Assembly: GCA_002794735.1 (NCBI GenBank)
Contig: NBAZ01000006.1
Span: 1 to 64,000, forward strand
Direction of reading: 5' to 3'
Source of the DNA: Pyrrhoderma lamaoense
Taxonomy: Eukaryota; Basidiomycota; Agaricomycetes; Hymenochaetales; Hymenochaetaceae
Length of the DNA: 64,000 bases
A program made the position numbers and the translations under genes. A model generated the notes under the pieces. It was given only the letters and a program-made list of their open reading frames with translations. It ran no database searches and had not been told where the DNA came from. Position 1 is the first letter of the stretch. The number at the start of each line of letters is the position of its first letter. Below, piece by piece: positions 12,759-24,259 of the stretch.

Positions 12759-15008
12759 ATGCCTTTGAATAAACGTACAGACATCGGTCAAGACCAGTCT
12801 ATCGAATTAGTGGCACGCACAAATGAATCTAGGGAAGAAGCTGGTGTAGGCCTTGTTCCAAAGCAATCGGTCGTCGATGAATATGATGATGGAGGTTTCT
12901 GGGCTTGGGCGACTGTGGTTTCCTCGTAAGTTTGTCGGTTGGAAATATAACAGCATTGCTAATTATGGGGTCCTTTAATAGATTTCTTCTCAATCTAACA
13001 GGTTTAGGGTAAGTTCTGATTTGAATCATCATTACTATTTATAGTATCATCAACTTAACATATACTGACTACGACTCGTATACATATCAGATACGCCAAT
13101 GCCTTCGGAGTTTACCAAGGCGAGCACTTGAAATTCAACTCCCATGCTAATCAGATTTATAACATACATGAATTACTCAGATTTCTATGTACGAGAGTTC
13201 TTAACGACATATACTTCTTCGCAAATAAGGTATGATAATTATACTGTCATTTCATATATAACTAATCATATTTGTATCATAAGTTGGATCGGAAGTACAC
13301 AAACCTTTCTCCTGCAAACCATAGGGCTTATTGCTGGTCCTCTTTTTGACTCGGGGTATTGGTTAGTCAATAAGCTGCAACTATATCTAGTAGTCTCAAT
13401 CTACTGGTTTCATATTCTGACTATGACACTAGCTACCATCTCGTGGCTGCGGGCTCCTTCCTCACCGTCCTCAGTCTCTTTCTACTTTCCTTTGCTCAGC
13501 CTGAAAAGTTTTACCAAGTAGTCACTTATTTCTTATGTTACTCGTTCTTTTCTCAACTTCACTCTCAGGTATTTTTGGCTCAGGGCCTGGGTATTGGCAT
13601 AGGCTCGAGCCTTTGTTATCTACCTTCTCTTGCCATCCATGCACATCATTTCCGACAGCCACATGCCCGAGCACGTGCAATGGGGATCACTGTTGCAGGT
13701 CGTCTCTTGGTGGTATTATCCATCCAATTATGTTGAACTACCTCTTCAGTGAAGAGTCATCTTTAAGTGTGAAAGCACGATTCGCTCGTGGGGTTCGTGC
13801 AAATGCTGGACTAGTAGCAGGGATTCAATTACTTGCCGTCCTACTTCTACGAACAAAATACCCCAAAAGGGTCAGAGCACGGCTTGAAAATGGTGAACAG
13901 AATATGGAGCACGATGATTCTGAAGATAAAGAAGATCACGAAAGGAAGCCTCTCAAACTTGATGTGATTTTGAAAAAGTTCTTATCAGACAAAATTTATG
14001 TCTGCTTTATTGTCGGGTAAGGTGCTCGTACTGATAATGTCTTGCTCGCCTCCTAATGTGACTTCTTTTTTCATAGGATGACGTTGTACGAGACTGTGTT
14101 CTTTTTCCCTGGTTTTTACCTACAACTAGACGCTATTAAGAAGGGTCTTGACTTCACATTTGCATTTTATTCAGTGCGTCCATACCCAAACATCCCAACT
14201 TTAGATCCTTCTGATTCTTACTCATGATCTATGATTATACCATTTACACATTCTTCTCTAGTTATCAATCCTTTACGGATTTTCTTTCTTCGGACGTTTA
14301 TTACCTGGTTTCTTCACTAGATCACTGGGCGTTGCAAATATGTTTGTGATCTCAACTCTTGGTGCCGCAATATTAATCTTTTGTATGATTGCTGTTCGAA
14401 CAATCTCTGGTGTAGTTGCGTTTGCAGCATTCTATGGGTTATTCTCAGGAGGCTGTAAGTAGTTCTTATGGAGATACTAAGCACTCAATGATCTCATTAA
14501 ACCCTCATAGTTGCCACTCTTATTTCCCCAATGCTTGTTTTATTGTCTGAGAGCCCGGCTGAACTAGGGTAAGCTACCTAATGCATTGAAAAGTGGTTCA
14601 CTCCTTCATCAAATTCTCCTACAAGTGCCAGGATAGGAGTATGCTTCACTCTTACAGGTGAGGTCAAATCTAATCTCTAGGTCTATCATATGCTAAATCT
14701 TCCCCTTTTTCTTGTCTACAGGGTTAGGAAGTCTTTTCGGTGAGACCCTGTTCGGAGAGTTTATCTATCAGAATTCTTTCTTATTAAATTTCCTAAGGAC
14801 CTCCCGTTGCCGGAGCACTTCTTACATCTAGATACATCTGGTGGAGACCCATCATCTTTAGTGGTGTAAGAAAACGATCCCTTCTTTTGTCTTATAAGGA
14901 TTTTATTGATTTCCATCATTCAAGATTCTATGCATTTCAGGATGCTTGGCATTCACTGTTGTTCGAGTCATTCTTGGAAAAAGGAAGGGCTCAATCTGGG
15001 TTATCTGA
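12759..15008 (+). CDS. MFS transporter, monocarboxylate (MCT/SLC16) type
   Basis: This is a 12-helix plasma-membrane permease of the fungal monocarboxylate transporter group; the substrate cannot be deduced. ATG 12759 begins MPLNKRTDIGQD. A hydrophilic N-terminus leads to GGFWAWATVVSSFLLNLTGLG (helix 1) and YANAFGVYQDFYVREFLTTY. The family segment SWIGSTQTFLLQ is at about 13284. After it come QGLGIGIGSSLCYLPSLAIHAHHF, an AGSSLGGI loop, a central basic and acidic loop (about 13850-13960), and the C-terminal helices. The gene ends in GCLAFTVVRVILGKRKGSIWVI and TGA at 15006. The intron at 13120-13180 has a GC donor, because splicing there is what gives the family-typical VYQDFYVREFLTTYT. One frame break near 13700 (VAG to SSLGG) fits one missing base. 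Confidence 0.92.
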
Positions 15009-15372
15009 GTCGGACTTGCCTTCATTGCTCATGGAAAACCGACATGATTAATTCTTCAATCCTTTGTAAGGTCTTTTGCGAGCAATCTATAGTCACTTAA
15101 ATAGATTAGCATTCGAAGACTGAGCTGATATGCAAAGTGATTCAAGATAGATAAACATTTTGTTAGAATATCGAGTTACGATTGGCTATTTGCTTTATAA
15201 CGTTGTACTGATAAGCAAAACAAATCGGTCTTCTCAAATGGACTTCTAATATGCAGTCTCGTACTAGTGTGCAAAAATTCAAGCACAATTTGCCACTATC
15301 TAGTGCTGGAACAAGCTTCACTACCAATTGATCCTGAACTAGGATCTTTTTTTTCGCATTTGGACACTGAAT
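15009..15372. other. Intergenic before the unrecognised gene pair
   Basis: AT-rich, no exon seen. A long minus-strand open frame that overlaps this segment (15163-15738) is a shadow: the plus-strand reading across the same bases aligns with the paralogues at 16438 and 62946. Confidence 0.45.
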
Positions 15373-16305
15373 ATGGAGATAAAAAACTATGAGCCAAAGA
15401 AAATCATTGGAGAGCATAAATTCGATCTTAGTGACTTGAATATAAAGAGTATATATGTTTCTGGTATCCCTGGGTTCGTCCGTGGTTATGGAACAGAGAG
15501 ACAGATGATGCACTATGTGATAACCTTCGTTTGTATTAAAAAGTCTGATTGCACACCTCAAATGAGTTAGCCTAAAAGTACACAACTGAAAGTAGTGAGT
15601 CCTACCTCGTAAGACTCCAGCACTACTAAAAGTGTGTCTCGGAGTCGGGAGATAAAGACGATTATCACCAATACTAGTGCTAAAAAACCTACTACTAGCC
15701 CTACTACCAGCCCTACTGCAGTACAGGCACAGATCCACAAAGAAGCTACCATAAACTCTGGTGCCTCTCTTGCTGCAAGTGATAAAAGTAAGAGGAAGAA
15801 GAAGGAGTCTGTTGCCACGGCCATCGCTACACTTGCCGCTACTTCTGTTTCTTCAACAAGTATGGTAAACAGTATTGCGACTACTCCGTTCAAGCCGACT
15901 CTCGTTTATATTCGTCTTAACGTAGGCTTTGACCCAAAGGACTTAGGCCCGGGAGGGAAATATAATATGCCACTCCCATATTTAATAACGTTATTTTTTC
16001 TGCCTTTTCCGATATACATATTTTACATTCTAACATAACTTTGCATCCAACGGTTGTCTAGATTCGAAAAAAAGGGGTATGAGCATTCGAAAAGGTCACC
16101 AAAATGGGCAAAGTTGAATATCTTTGTGGGAAAGGATTTCACAATGGCTGATTACATGTTAATGTTCAAGCATTAAGGTAGGGACCGCTACCTAAGCACT
16201 TCAACAGGGTCTGGTTGCTTGTACTACGTACAAACGCTAATCGCTGACATGGGAGACGCGGGTTTAGTCTACGACAGTATACGTTTCCACATATTGTGTC
16301 AATAA
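15373..16305 (+). CDS. Unrecognised family, member A (possibly degenerate)
   Basis: I do not recognise this protein. It is the first of two tandem members of a three-copy local family. Block 1 (MEIKNYEPKKIIGEHKFD to MMHYVITFVC) aligns with member B (FEPRPIKIEKTFD to LHWVVILEC). A 48-nt intron at 15566-15613 (GT..AG) would remove two in-frame stops without changing frame. A Ser/Thr/Lys-rich linker follows, then block 2 (TLVYIRLNVGFDPKDLG). A phase-2 intron, 15990-16061, sits where B and C have theirs. Block 3 reads WAKLNIFVGKDFTMADYM, then an in-frame TAA near 16174, then in the same frame TGSGCLYYVQTLIADMGDAG, matching B. Similarity fades after that and the frame closes at 16303. It is either a pseudogene or a gene ending at the TAA. 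No signal peptide or membrane segment is visible. Confidence 0.5.
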
Positions 16306-16437
16306 GAGTTGGATGTTTTGCACATATTTTGCATATCAAAGTACACGCATCGGAGATGCAGCAAAAAGATTATAAAGACGGCCACAGAGTAAAAATTACC
16401 GTTTATATACAAGCCATTGCTGTTTTTGGAAACGAAA

Positions 16438-17248
16438 ATGTCGGATTTTGAACCGCGGCCCATTAAAATCGAAAAGACCTTTGATTCTACCAAACAGCTC
16501 GTGAAAAAAGTTCACTTCACAGGCGTAGCTCAAAAATTCTGTATCGAACCTGGAACGGATAGAAAACAGCTTCACTGGGTAGTGATTTTAGAATGCTCAG
16601 AGAAACCTAAGCCTGTGCCCATGCCTAATCCCAAGCCCGTACAGAAACCGACCAAACAGAAAGCTAAAAAGACGGCTTCACATAAATCAGTTGCGAGCTC
16701 ATCTAAGCAAGTCCCGAAACCTCAAATTTCAAGCAACCAAGTTAGTACAGCGAGCACTACTACTAGTGCTGCACCGAAGCCCCCACCGAAGCATTACCTG
16801 CGCATTGATCAATGTATTGCTCAGCAAGATGCCAGCGCATACGCAGCTCGCAAAGACAGCGTCCCAGTTCAGATAAGGTTTGCTTGGTTTTTTAGGGTGC
16901 TATTGGAGCGACAGCTTACCGAAAGATCAATGATTGTTTAGCTTTGTTGAGCAAGAATATCCGATTTCCGATAGTGCACCAGAAATAGCAAGGATATCCC
17001 TGAACATTTGCAAAGAAATCACAGTAGCACAATATATTGGGAAATTCAAGGCCTATAGAAGACACTGTTATGTGCGTACTAAAGAAGGATTTGGATGCCT
17101 TTACTTCGTACAGGTGCTCGCCAGTGACATGGAGACCGAGAAACTGATTGATGGGAATTCGTCCGGGTACAAGGTCTTAATGGGGCTGAAAAGAGGTAAG
17201 TTAGGAGATAAATATTTCATCCCAGGGGGGAAGGGTACATTCTTCTAG
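16438..17248 (+). CDS. Unrecognised family, member B (intact copy)
   Basis: I do not recognise this protein; it is the only uninterrupted member of the family. ATG 16438 opens MSDFEPRPIKIEKTFDST. Block 1 (about residues 1-58) ends KQLHWVVILEC. A proline/lysine/serine-rich linker (about 59-120, with KPVPMPNPKPVQKP) follows. Block 2 is HYLRIDQCIAQQDASAYAAR (about 120-145). A 64-nt phase-2 intron, 16878-16941, separates VQI from SFVEQEYP. Block 3 contains ISLNICKEITVAQYIGKF and GFGCLYFVQVLASDM, and the protein ends GKGTFF, close to member C. It is about 248 residues, hydrophilic, with no signal peptide or membrane helix, so it is probably intracellular. The layout of small conserved blocks around a variable linker could suit a binding or scaffold protein, but no function can be assigned. 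Confidence 0.6.
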
Positions 17249-18393
17249 AAACATGGAGAGTATTAGGACGACTTGTGGATGTGCTGTAGATACTGGACTC
17301 AATATAAAAAGTTTGCGTCCCTCTGGGATAACACGACATCACAGGTATAAGTGTACTTCATATTGAAAAAGGAGGCTTGCCAGCTTTATTATTATAATAT
17401 TAAAATCGGTATGCAATATATGCAGTGCAAACTACGTCAAATCTTGCATAGCACTTGATACTCCAGAGCAAGCTCAGGGTCTATTTGCATTGTCTGAAAT
17501 TTGGTTTTGCGTGAGTGATTTGAACTAAGGGGCCTTAGTATAATTAGGCAAACGTCTCGTCCCCTAGTTATGGATAGAGTCCCTAAAGGGTTTTTTTTCA
17601 GCACGACTTAGACAACTCATTGAAGGAGGAAGTCAATGCGAAGTGAAGACAGTTGCCAGGAGCAATTTGAGTACTGCATGGATAAGTAGCAGCGGACATC
17701 TGGTACCTTGCAGCGATTTCGGGTGTCTTGAAGCACAAGCACATTTTGGGTATAAATCCCAATACATGTTAAAATGGAAATTCGACATGTAAGGTAAGCT
17801 TGCTTTGAGTTATTCTTTCTGAAGAAAGACTTCCTTTTGCGTGGGTAGAAGTAGGTTTACCTATTTAGCATGCCGTTCCTCATACATCAGGGCCCATAGT
17901 CAACATCAATAAAGCATGCTGCGGTAGCCAATGAAGACACGGCCTAATCCGAATGAACAAAGTTGCGGCACGGAGTTGAGTTGATCTGAATTTGTTTTTC
18001 ATGGTCTTCTGACATGTCGTACTCCAGTGATTGAACCTTGGACGAGTGTACTGAAAACGTGAGATTGAGTTGAAGTAGTGTAAGTACATGTACTAGTAAA
18101 GCCGAATAGTGAGACGCGTGAACATTGGCAAATGTGTACCGCATGAAGTCAACATCGATGCATCACATTTTTTACAACATCTCCATCCAGGTAGTGGAGG
18201 TAGAACAGCACGACCGTCGCCGTTGGAGACAGCACTTCTTTTGACAGAGGAATGTCTTCATATAAATATTTAAACTCGCTTAAGCGGCCCTTAAGGAGGT
18301 CTCACTTTAATTTGCCAGCTCTCTGGGCTATTACCCTCCCTACATTTTCATCCATCCACACCATTCCATCCCTTGCAGTAGTCGATTTGTCAG
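17249..18393. other. Intergenic between family member B and GH95 gene
   Basis: AT-rich with no recognised exon. Minus-strand frames near 17880-18144 have no family resemblance. The right end holds a TATA box (18261) and a pyrimidine-rich leader (18330-18370) for the fucosidase gene. Confidence 0.45.
18261..18268 (+). promoter_or_regulatory. TATA-box candidate for the GH95 gene
   Basis: TATAAATA lies 126 bases before the ATG at 18394. It also sits downstream of the ATG at 18252, which argues against a start there. There is no ATG between this box and 18394. Confidence 0.5.
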
Positions 18394-21300
18394 ATGTCTC
18401 AAGCACCGTTGTCTATAAGCTCCTTTGTAGGGCTTTCAAGCGGACCTCCACCTGGCTTTCCTCCTAATGGCAATGGTCTATGGTATAACAATATTGGGAC
18501 GGAATGGGCATATGACTACCTCCCCGTTGGTAATGGGTATCTTGCAGTCATGTCACCAGGAGGAACGACACAGGAAATATCATTCCTAAACATTGAAAGT
18601 CTCTGGTCTGGAGGACCTTTCGCTGATTCGGTATGTCCTTGGTTACAGTCTTCACTGGTTCGGTATTTATTTGTGCCGTAGGCTTATAATGGAGGAAATA
18701 AGCAACCAGATGAACGCGAGGCAATGGCAGAAGCTATGCAGTCTATTAGGCAAACAATTTTTAGCACTGATGGAACTGTGCCGAGTATGTTCAAATGCTT
18801 GTCTCCAATTAAAGTGTAATTAAATCTCTGACTCAATGATAAAGACATCAATGTCTTGACTACTCCCGCAGACAACTACGGTACTTTCTAAATACCTTGA
18901 GATATCCTTTAGCTTATCGTATTATGTAGGGTCATACGCGAGTGCTGGCTATTTGTACACAACGATAGAGAATACCACAAACTCAATTTCTGATTATGCC
19001 AGGTTTTTGGATCTTGATAATGGAGTTTCTGTTACTACTTGGAAAGATCATAATACTGTCATAACCCGGTACTTACTCATGTTGTTCCATGTTTATTTCT
19101 ATGAAAACTAACCATTCTTTAGAGAAACGTTTTGTTCTCATCCAAGCCAAGCGTGTGTTCAGCATACGGCAACTTCTGCTCCATGTGGATTGAACCAGAC
19201 GTATGCCTTTGCTTCTGTTCTGGGGATGCCTACCCAAATGTCACTTGTGTAGATAATTCTACACTACGGTTGAATGGACTGGTTGCGGATCCAGGGATGT
19301 CATTTGAGCTACTTGGGAGTGTACGTGCCTCTCCGGAGAGTTCCATTTCTTGTAAATCTGTGGCAAACTCAGATACATCGGGAAACGCGGTTAATGCTAC
19401 TATTACTGTAACAAATGCAGATTCGGCATATATCGTTTGGGTAGGAGGAACAAACTACGACCTCTCTGCTGGTGATGCGGCGCATAATTACACGTTTCGT
19501 GGCGCAGATCCTCATAGACATCTACAGTCACTTCTATCAGATGCATTGAAACAACCTTATGATGAACAGATCTCTACTCACAAAGCAGATTACCAGGCAA
19601 CTCTACATAATGAATTCTCACTTCACCTAGGTCAGATACCGGATCTGGCTTCCCCAACTGACAAAATCAAGGCTTCTTACGCTATTGATACTGGTAATGC
19701 CTATCTCGAATGGGTGGCTTTCAATTTTGGGCGTCATCTATTAGCTAGCTCAGCTCGTGGCCTACTTCCGACGAACCTCCAAGGGAAATGGTCACGAGAT
19801 GCAAGTTCACCTTGGGGTGCTGATTATCGTAAGCTTGGGACTGATTTTATAAAGTGCATACATTTTAAACATCGTACCCATTAGATGCGGATGTGAACCT
19901 AGAAATGTTCTATTGGGCAGCTGAGGTGACGAATATGAATGTTACCCAATCATTATGGGACTTCTTGGAGGTGAACTCATAACTAAATATAAAAAAATCC
20001 CGTTGATTAACAGTTAGTAATGATTCAAGAAAACATGGGCTCCCAGAGGTGAATATACCGCACAAGTTTTGTACAACATCAGTCGAGGTTGGGTCGGACA
20101 TGATGAGGCAAGCATTTCTTTGCACTTAATCGGATTTCGGTTTAAGTAACCCATGTTTTGTGTCCTGCTCAGATAAATGTAAGTGCACAAATCGTATAAC
20201 CATGCTATAAAATTTGAGCTCAATATACACGTAGATTTTTGGACACACGGGTATGAAACCTGACGACTCCCAAGCTATGTGGGCAGATTATCCAGGTGAG
20301 TGGAACATAACGATTGTATCATGCGCTAATGTAGTCATGCTCGTTTAGAGGCAAATGCCTGGACGGTTTGTATACCTTCACATGTGCCTGATTACTGCCT
20401 CTTTAAATTGTGAATCACTTTATTACTAGATGATCCATGTATGGGACCACTTCGACTTCACAAACGACATTGCCTGGTGGAAATCCAGGGTTACCCGTTG
20501 TTGAAGGTACGCCTCCCTTTGTCTCTTATAATCACAATGTGTTTCTGTACTGAGCGACGAGATTCTTAGGGCGTTGCCTCCTTCCATCTCGAGAAGTTGA
20601 TACCAGATGAATATTTCAAAGATGGAACTCTCGTTGTAGCCCCTTGTAACTCACCTGAGCAGGCACCTATTACGCTTGCATGCGCACATGCGCAGCAACT
20701 TATCTGGCAATTGCTTAATGCAGTGGACAAAGGTGCAGAAGCAGCAGGAGAAACTGATCAAGAATTTTTAAACGGTAAGGCTGATACACCTTGTGTAGTT
20801 GTTTGCTTTGTATTCTAATTAGATATTTTTAGAGGTACACTCCAAACTGGAATTAATGGATAAGGGCATTCGAATCGGCTCTTGGGGACAACTACAAGGT
20901 GATTTTCTTAGGTATATGGTAGGATGCGAAAAAAAAACTAACCTCTTGATAGAATGGAAAATAGATCTGGATTCTGAGACCGATACTCACCGCCATCTAT
21001 CACATCTTGTAGGGCTCTATCCAGGATATGCTGTCTCAAACTTCGATCCATCTGTCCAGACCGCAAACTATACGAGAAAGGATGTCTTGACTGCGGCAGA
21101 GACTAGTCTTATTCACCGTGGAAACGGAACGGGTCCTGACGCAGATTCAGGTTGGGAAAAAGTTTGGCGCGCCGCTTGTTGGGCGCAACTAGGAAATGCT
21201 TCCGAGTTCTATCATGAATTAACGGTGTGTTATATATTGTACGGATAACAGTCTTCCAAAATATCTTAAATTTCCTTCAGTATATGATTCAAGATGACTT

Positions 21301-21748
21301 GGCATCAAATCTGTTCAGTATCTATGATCCTGGCCAGACCGGCTCTTCCCCCATTTTCCAAATCGATGCTAATCTTGGGTACCCTGCTGCCGTGATGGTA
21401 TGCATTTCTCTTTTCTTTTGTCTTGATGTTAATTGTTGCTCAAATCCCCTCTAGAATGCGATTATACAAGCACCGGACACAGCCAACTATGATATACCCT
21501 TGAACGTGACATTACTTCCATCATTACCGGAAACTTGGTCTTCAGGTTCTGTAGAAGGTGCTCCAATACGGGGTGGGGTGTCTGCGGATTTAATTTGGGA
21601 GGACTCGAAGCCAACAAAGGTAGTTTTATCAGTTGATAAGAGCGTTCGGTCTCGAGACGTAAATATTATCTACGCTGGACAAGTAAAGGCTACTTTTAAT
21701 ACGGCAGACGTTGGTTCAACACGTAATGTGGTAATTACAAACTTCTGA
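18394..21748 (+). CDS. GH95 alpha-L-fucosidase
   Basis: Glycoside hydrolase family 95 enzymes are inverting 1,2-alpha-L-fucosidases. The N-terminal domain starts GPPPGFPPNGNGLWYN and carries EWAYDYLPVGNGYLAVM (about 18505). The catalytic barrel shows RGLLPTNLQGKWSRD (about 19761). The intron at 19829-19885 joins DYH to ADVNLEMFYWAAEVTN, the asparagine segment that activates the catalytic water. APCNSPEQAP (about 20640) holds the acid glutamate and QIDANLG (about 21360) the conserved aspartate. RHLSHLVGLYPG and a C-terminal beta domain complete it, ending TGA 21746. Many short introns are present. One frame break near 19232 (GMPT to NVTCVDN) fits one missing base. The predicted N-terminus has no evident signal peptide, unusual for a family that is normally secreted, so the first exon may be mis-set. 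Length, about 800 residues, is typical. Confidence 0.92.
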
Positions 21749-22295
21749 GTCTGTTACGATCATAGTGTATTATTCATATGTATACTATATAGTATCTGGA
21801 TATCATGTTTTTACATTGATGCATTGAGCACAAAAGACTTTCTTCCAAGCAGTCGCCAGATAGATGTGATTTCAATGTTTCTTCATTTTCCCAGAAGCTC
21901 AGCATGTGCCCAACTCGAGTATACGTACATGTACAAGTATGAATATGCCAAGGAGGACGATTGTAGATAGCTTTATATAGCACTCTTCTTTTAGTACTTC
22001 TTTTGAACGTGTCAATATGTTTTACTTTTTGTATATCTTGTCAAGATACCAGGAGTAGTTAATATGTAGCTATCGTGGTTTTTTTCATATGAGCACACAC
22101 TGTTGTATATGTTCAGGTATCCAAAAGACCTTCTTGGTGGCGTCGGTTATTGCCGACTGAAATTACATACACGGGGCATGCGCGTGCCCGACGTATTACA
22201 ATGGCTTGCTCGACGTTGAAGTTAGTTTCCCGTGTTTCACTCCATCATCTCATCCGAGACTAGGATTTTGCTCTACTTTATTTGATGCCAGCTTT
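21749..22295. other. Intergenic between GH95 and NYN genes
   Basis: AT-rich 3' flank of the fucosidase, then a short region ahead of the NYN-protein ATG at 22296. No exon recognised. A frame open from 22206 joins the start in phase, but no upstream ATG there is better supported. Confidence 0.45.
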
Positions 22296-24259
22296 ATGGA
22301 CAGAGCCTCAGATACCACGGCACTCTCTCCAGCACCCTTTAGCCCCTTCTCATCTTCAAATTCATTTGGAAGTGAGGGAGGTACATCGGACGGTAAAGTC
22401 TTTCTCTTGTGTGATGTCAAATTCATGTATTCGGTATACTGATAAGATCACAGAACCCGCTGACCTTGGTCAATTAGCCGCAGTTTTCGAGGTCCTGCGA
22501 ACTGAATTTCAACCACGCACACAACCTGCGGTAATTCCTCACTCAGGGACACCGACATCTTCACTACTTGTTTCGCCTTCGGATGGTGATGCTGAAGAGG
22601 TATCCCTGATTCAATGGTCAAAATCTAATTCTACAGCTTTCTCTGAGTCCGATGACGAAATGGATTATGGAGAGGAATTGAGTGAAACAAAGGAGGGACT
22701 AGACCAACCTTCTCTCGGTTATCTAGATGATGTACTCGGCTTCCTTGCGGCTGAAAGGGCCAAGTTTACTGCACAGAGAGAAGCAGGTCTTCGAGGCGGT
22801 TTATCGTCTCAGTCTCAAGCATCTACTAGTGAAAGTGCTTGGAAGCACGTTATTGAACCTCGTCGCAGGCGACGTCGAAAACGTGGGAAACATGGGACTA
22901 GCACTAGTGCAAGTGTAAGCGGGACTCATGTAGATGTAGATGGTGAGGCGGATGCAGATGCTGAGGGAAATGCAACACCTGTAGGGGATACTCTGGATGG
23001 CTCCTCTTCTGGAGAATGCTGGTCTCATGGAAAATCAATGCCTGCTACACCTCCACACGGAACTAGTAGACGACTGAGAAATATCAATATCAATGGTAAG
23101 GGGAAGGAACCTATGACAGTTAGAATACCTGGAACTTCAGCAACAATACCAGTCCACCCAAAACTTACTCATAGTCGTTCTACGCCGAGTTTGCGTGTAA
23201 CTATACCCTCACCACCAGATGCTAGAGTCCTACGTCTACGGACATTGGCAACAAAATTGCGCATGCTCTTTGTAGAGGATGCTCGAACACTTTCTTCTGT
23301 TTTATTGAATGATGTACCAGGAGAAAACGGCTTCATCGATCCCCGCGGTAGGCCACCAGAGGGGAACGACCCTCTCATACACGTTTTTATTGATCATTCT
23401 AATATCCTTATCGGATTTCTCAATCATTTACGTCGATATCCTGTACATCCTCGTCGCACCAAGACACATCTATCTCATGCAGCATTATCTCTCATTCTAG
23501 AACGTGGAAGGCCGATCACTCGTAGGGTTCTTGCTACCTCATCTCCTCTGTATCAACCGATGGAAGGCGCAGAGCACCTTGGATATGAAGTTAGAATCTA
23601 TGCTCGAGTACCCGATGTCGGTGATGTAATGGAGCGTGCTACGCGTGAAGCTTCCAGAAGTAAACGCAACGGAGCAAGCAGCGGAACCGGTACCGGTAGT
23701 GCTGAATCGGACCAAGGTACTCAAGGAGGACCCGGTCCCCAATAATGCACCTGAATACGATGAACTCTAAGATATCTGGTAGTACACACGCTCGCGGATC
23801 CTCATTACCGTTCTCAACAGCTTCGTCCCATGGATCAAAGAATATGAGCAGTATGTATAACCTATCCTCATTATCAAATGCGGGTCGGGTACGCTACGGG
23901 AGCAGGGGGTTGACGAGTTGTTGCAGCTGAAAGTACACCAAGCACTCGCTGATGCGGATGCTCGGGGACCTTTGCCTCCTGGCGCTACTATTGTTCTTGC
24001 AACAGGTGATGGCAACGCCGGACAGTTCAATGCAGATGGTTTCCTCGGCGTCGTTCGGACGGCGCTGCGTAAGGGATGGCGTGTCGAGCTTTACGCCTGG
24101 GAGTACGGACTTAGTAAAGCTTGGGCAAGAGAATTTTTTGAAGGACTTGGAGAGGGAAGGGACGCGAATTCAAAACATGAGAGACCCTATGGAGATCGAT
24201 TCAAAATTATCGGGTTAGAAAAATTTGCACAAGATCTATTGGATATTGATATACCTTAA
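22296..24259 (+). CDS. NYN-domain (PIN-like ribonuclease fold) protein
   Basis: This is a fungal protein with a C-terminal NYN domain, a PIN-like fold associated with RNA cleavage or processing. ATG 22296 starts MDRASDTTALSPAPFS. An intron with donor at about 22391 and acceptor cacag near 22455 gives SDEPADLGQLAAVFEVLRTEF. A low-complexity, acidic and arginine-rich middle (RRRRRKRGK near 22868) leads to the NYN domain at about 23380. Its acidic residues are visible in HVFIDHSNILIGF and VLATGDGN (about 23998), with RYREQGVDELLQLK between them. The protein ends KFAQDLLDIDIP and TAA. A serine-rich insertion of about 50 residues (23745-23885) splits the domain. Frame breaks near 23738 and 23900 each fit one missing base; the second restores the family motif RYREQ exactly. 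RNase activity is inferred from the fold only. Confidence 0.85.

Noticed and set aside
15163..15738. 191-codon minus-strand ORF
   Set aside because: Shadow of family member A; the plus-strand reading aligns with two paralogues, the minus-strand reading with nothing.
18252..18467. Upstream ATG as the GH95 start
   Set aside because: It is in a different frame from the conserved domain and lies before the TATA box; the frame ends without joining the enzyme.
9072..24259. A secondary-metabolite or sugar-catabolism gene cluster
   Set aside because: The genes (reductase, transporter, fucosidase, NYN protein) include no backbone synthase or shared regulator and are interleaved with unrelated families.
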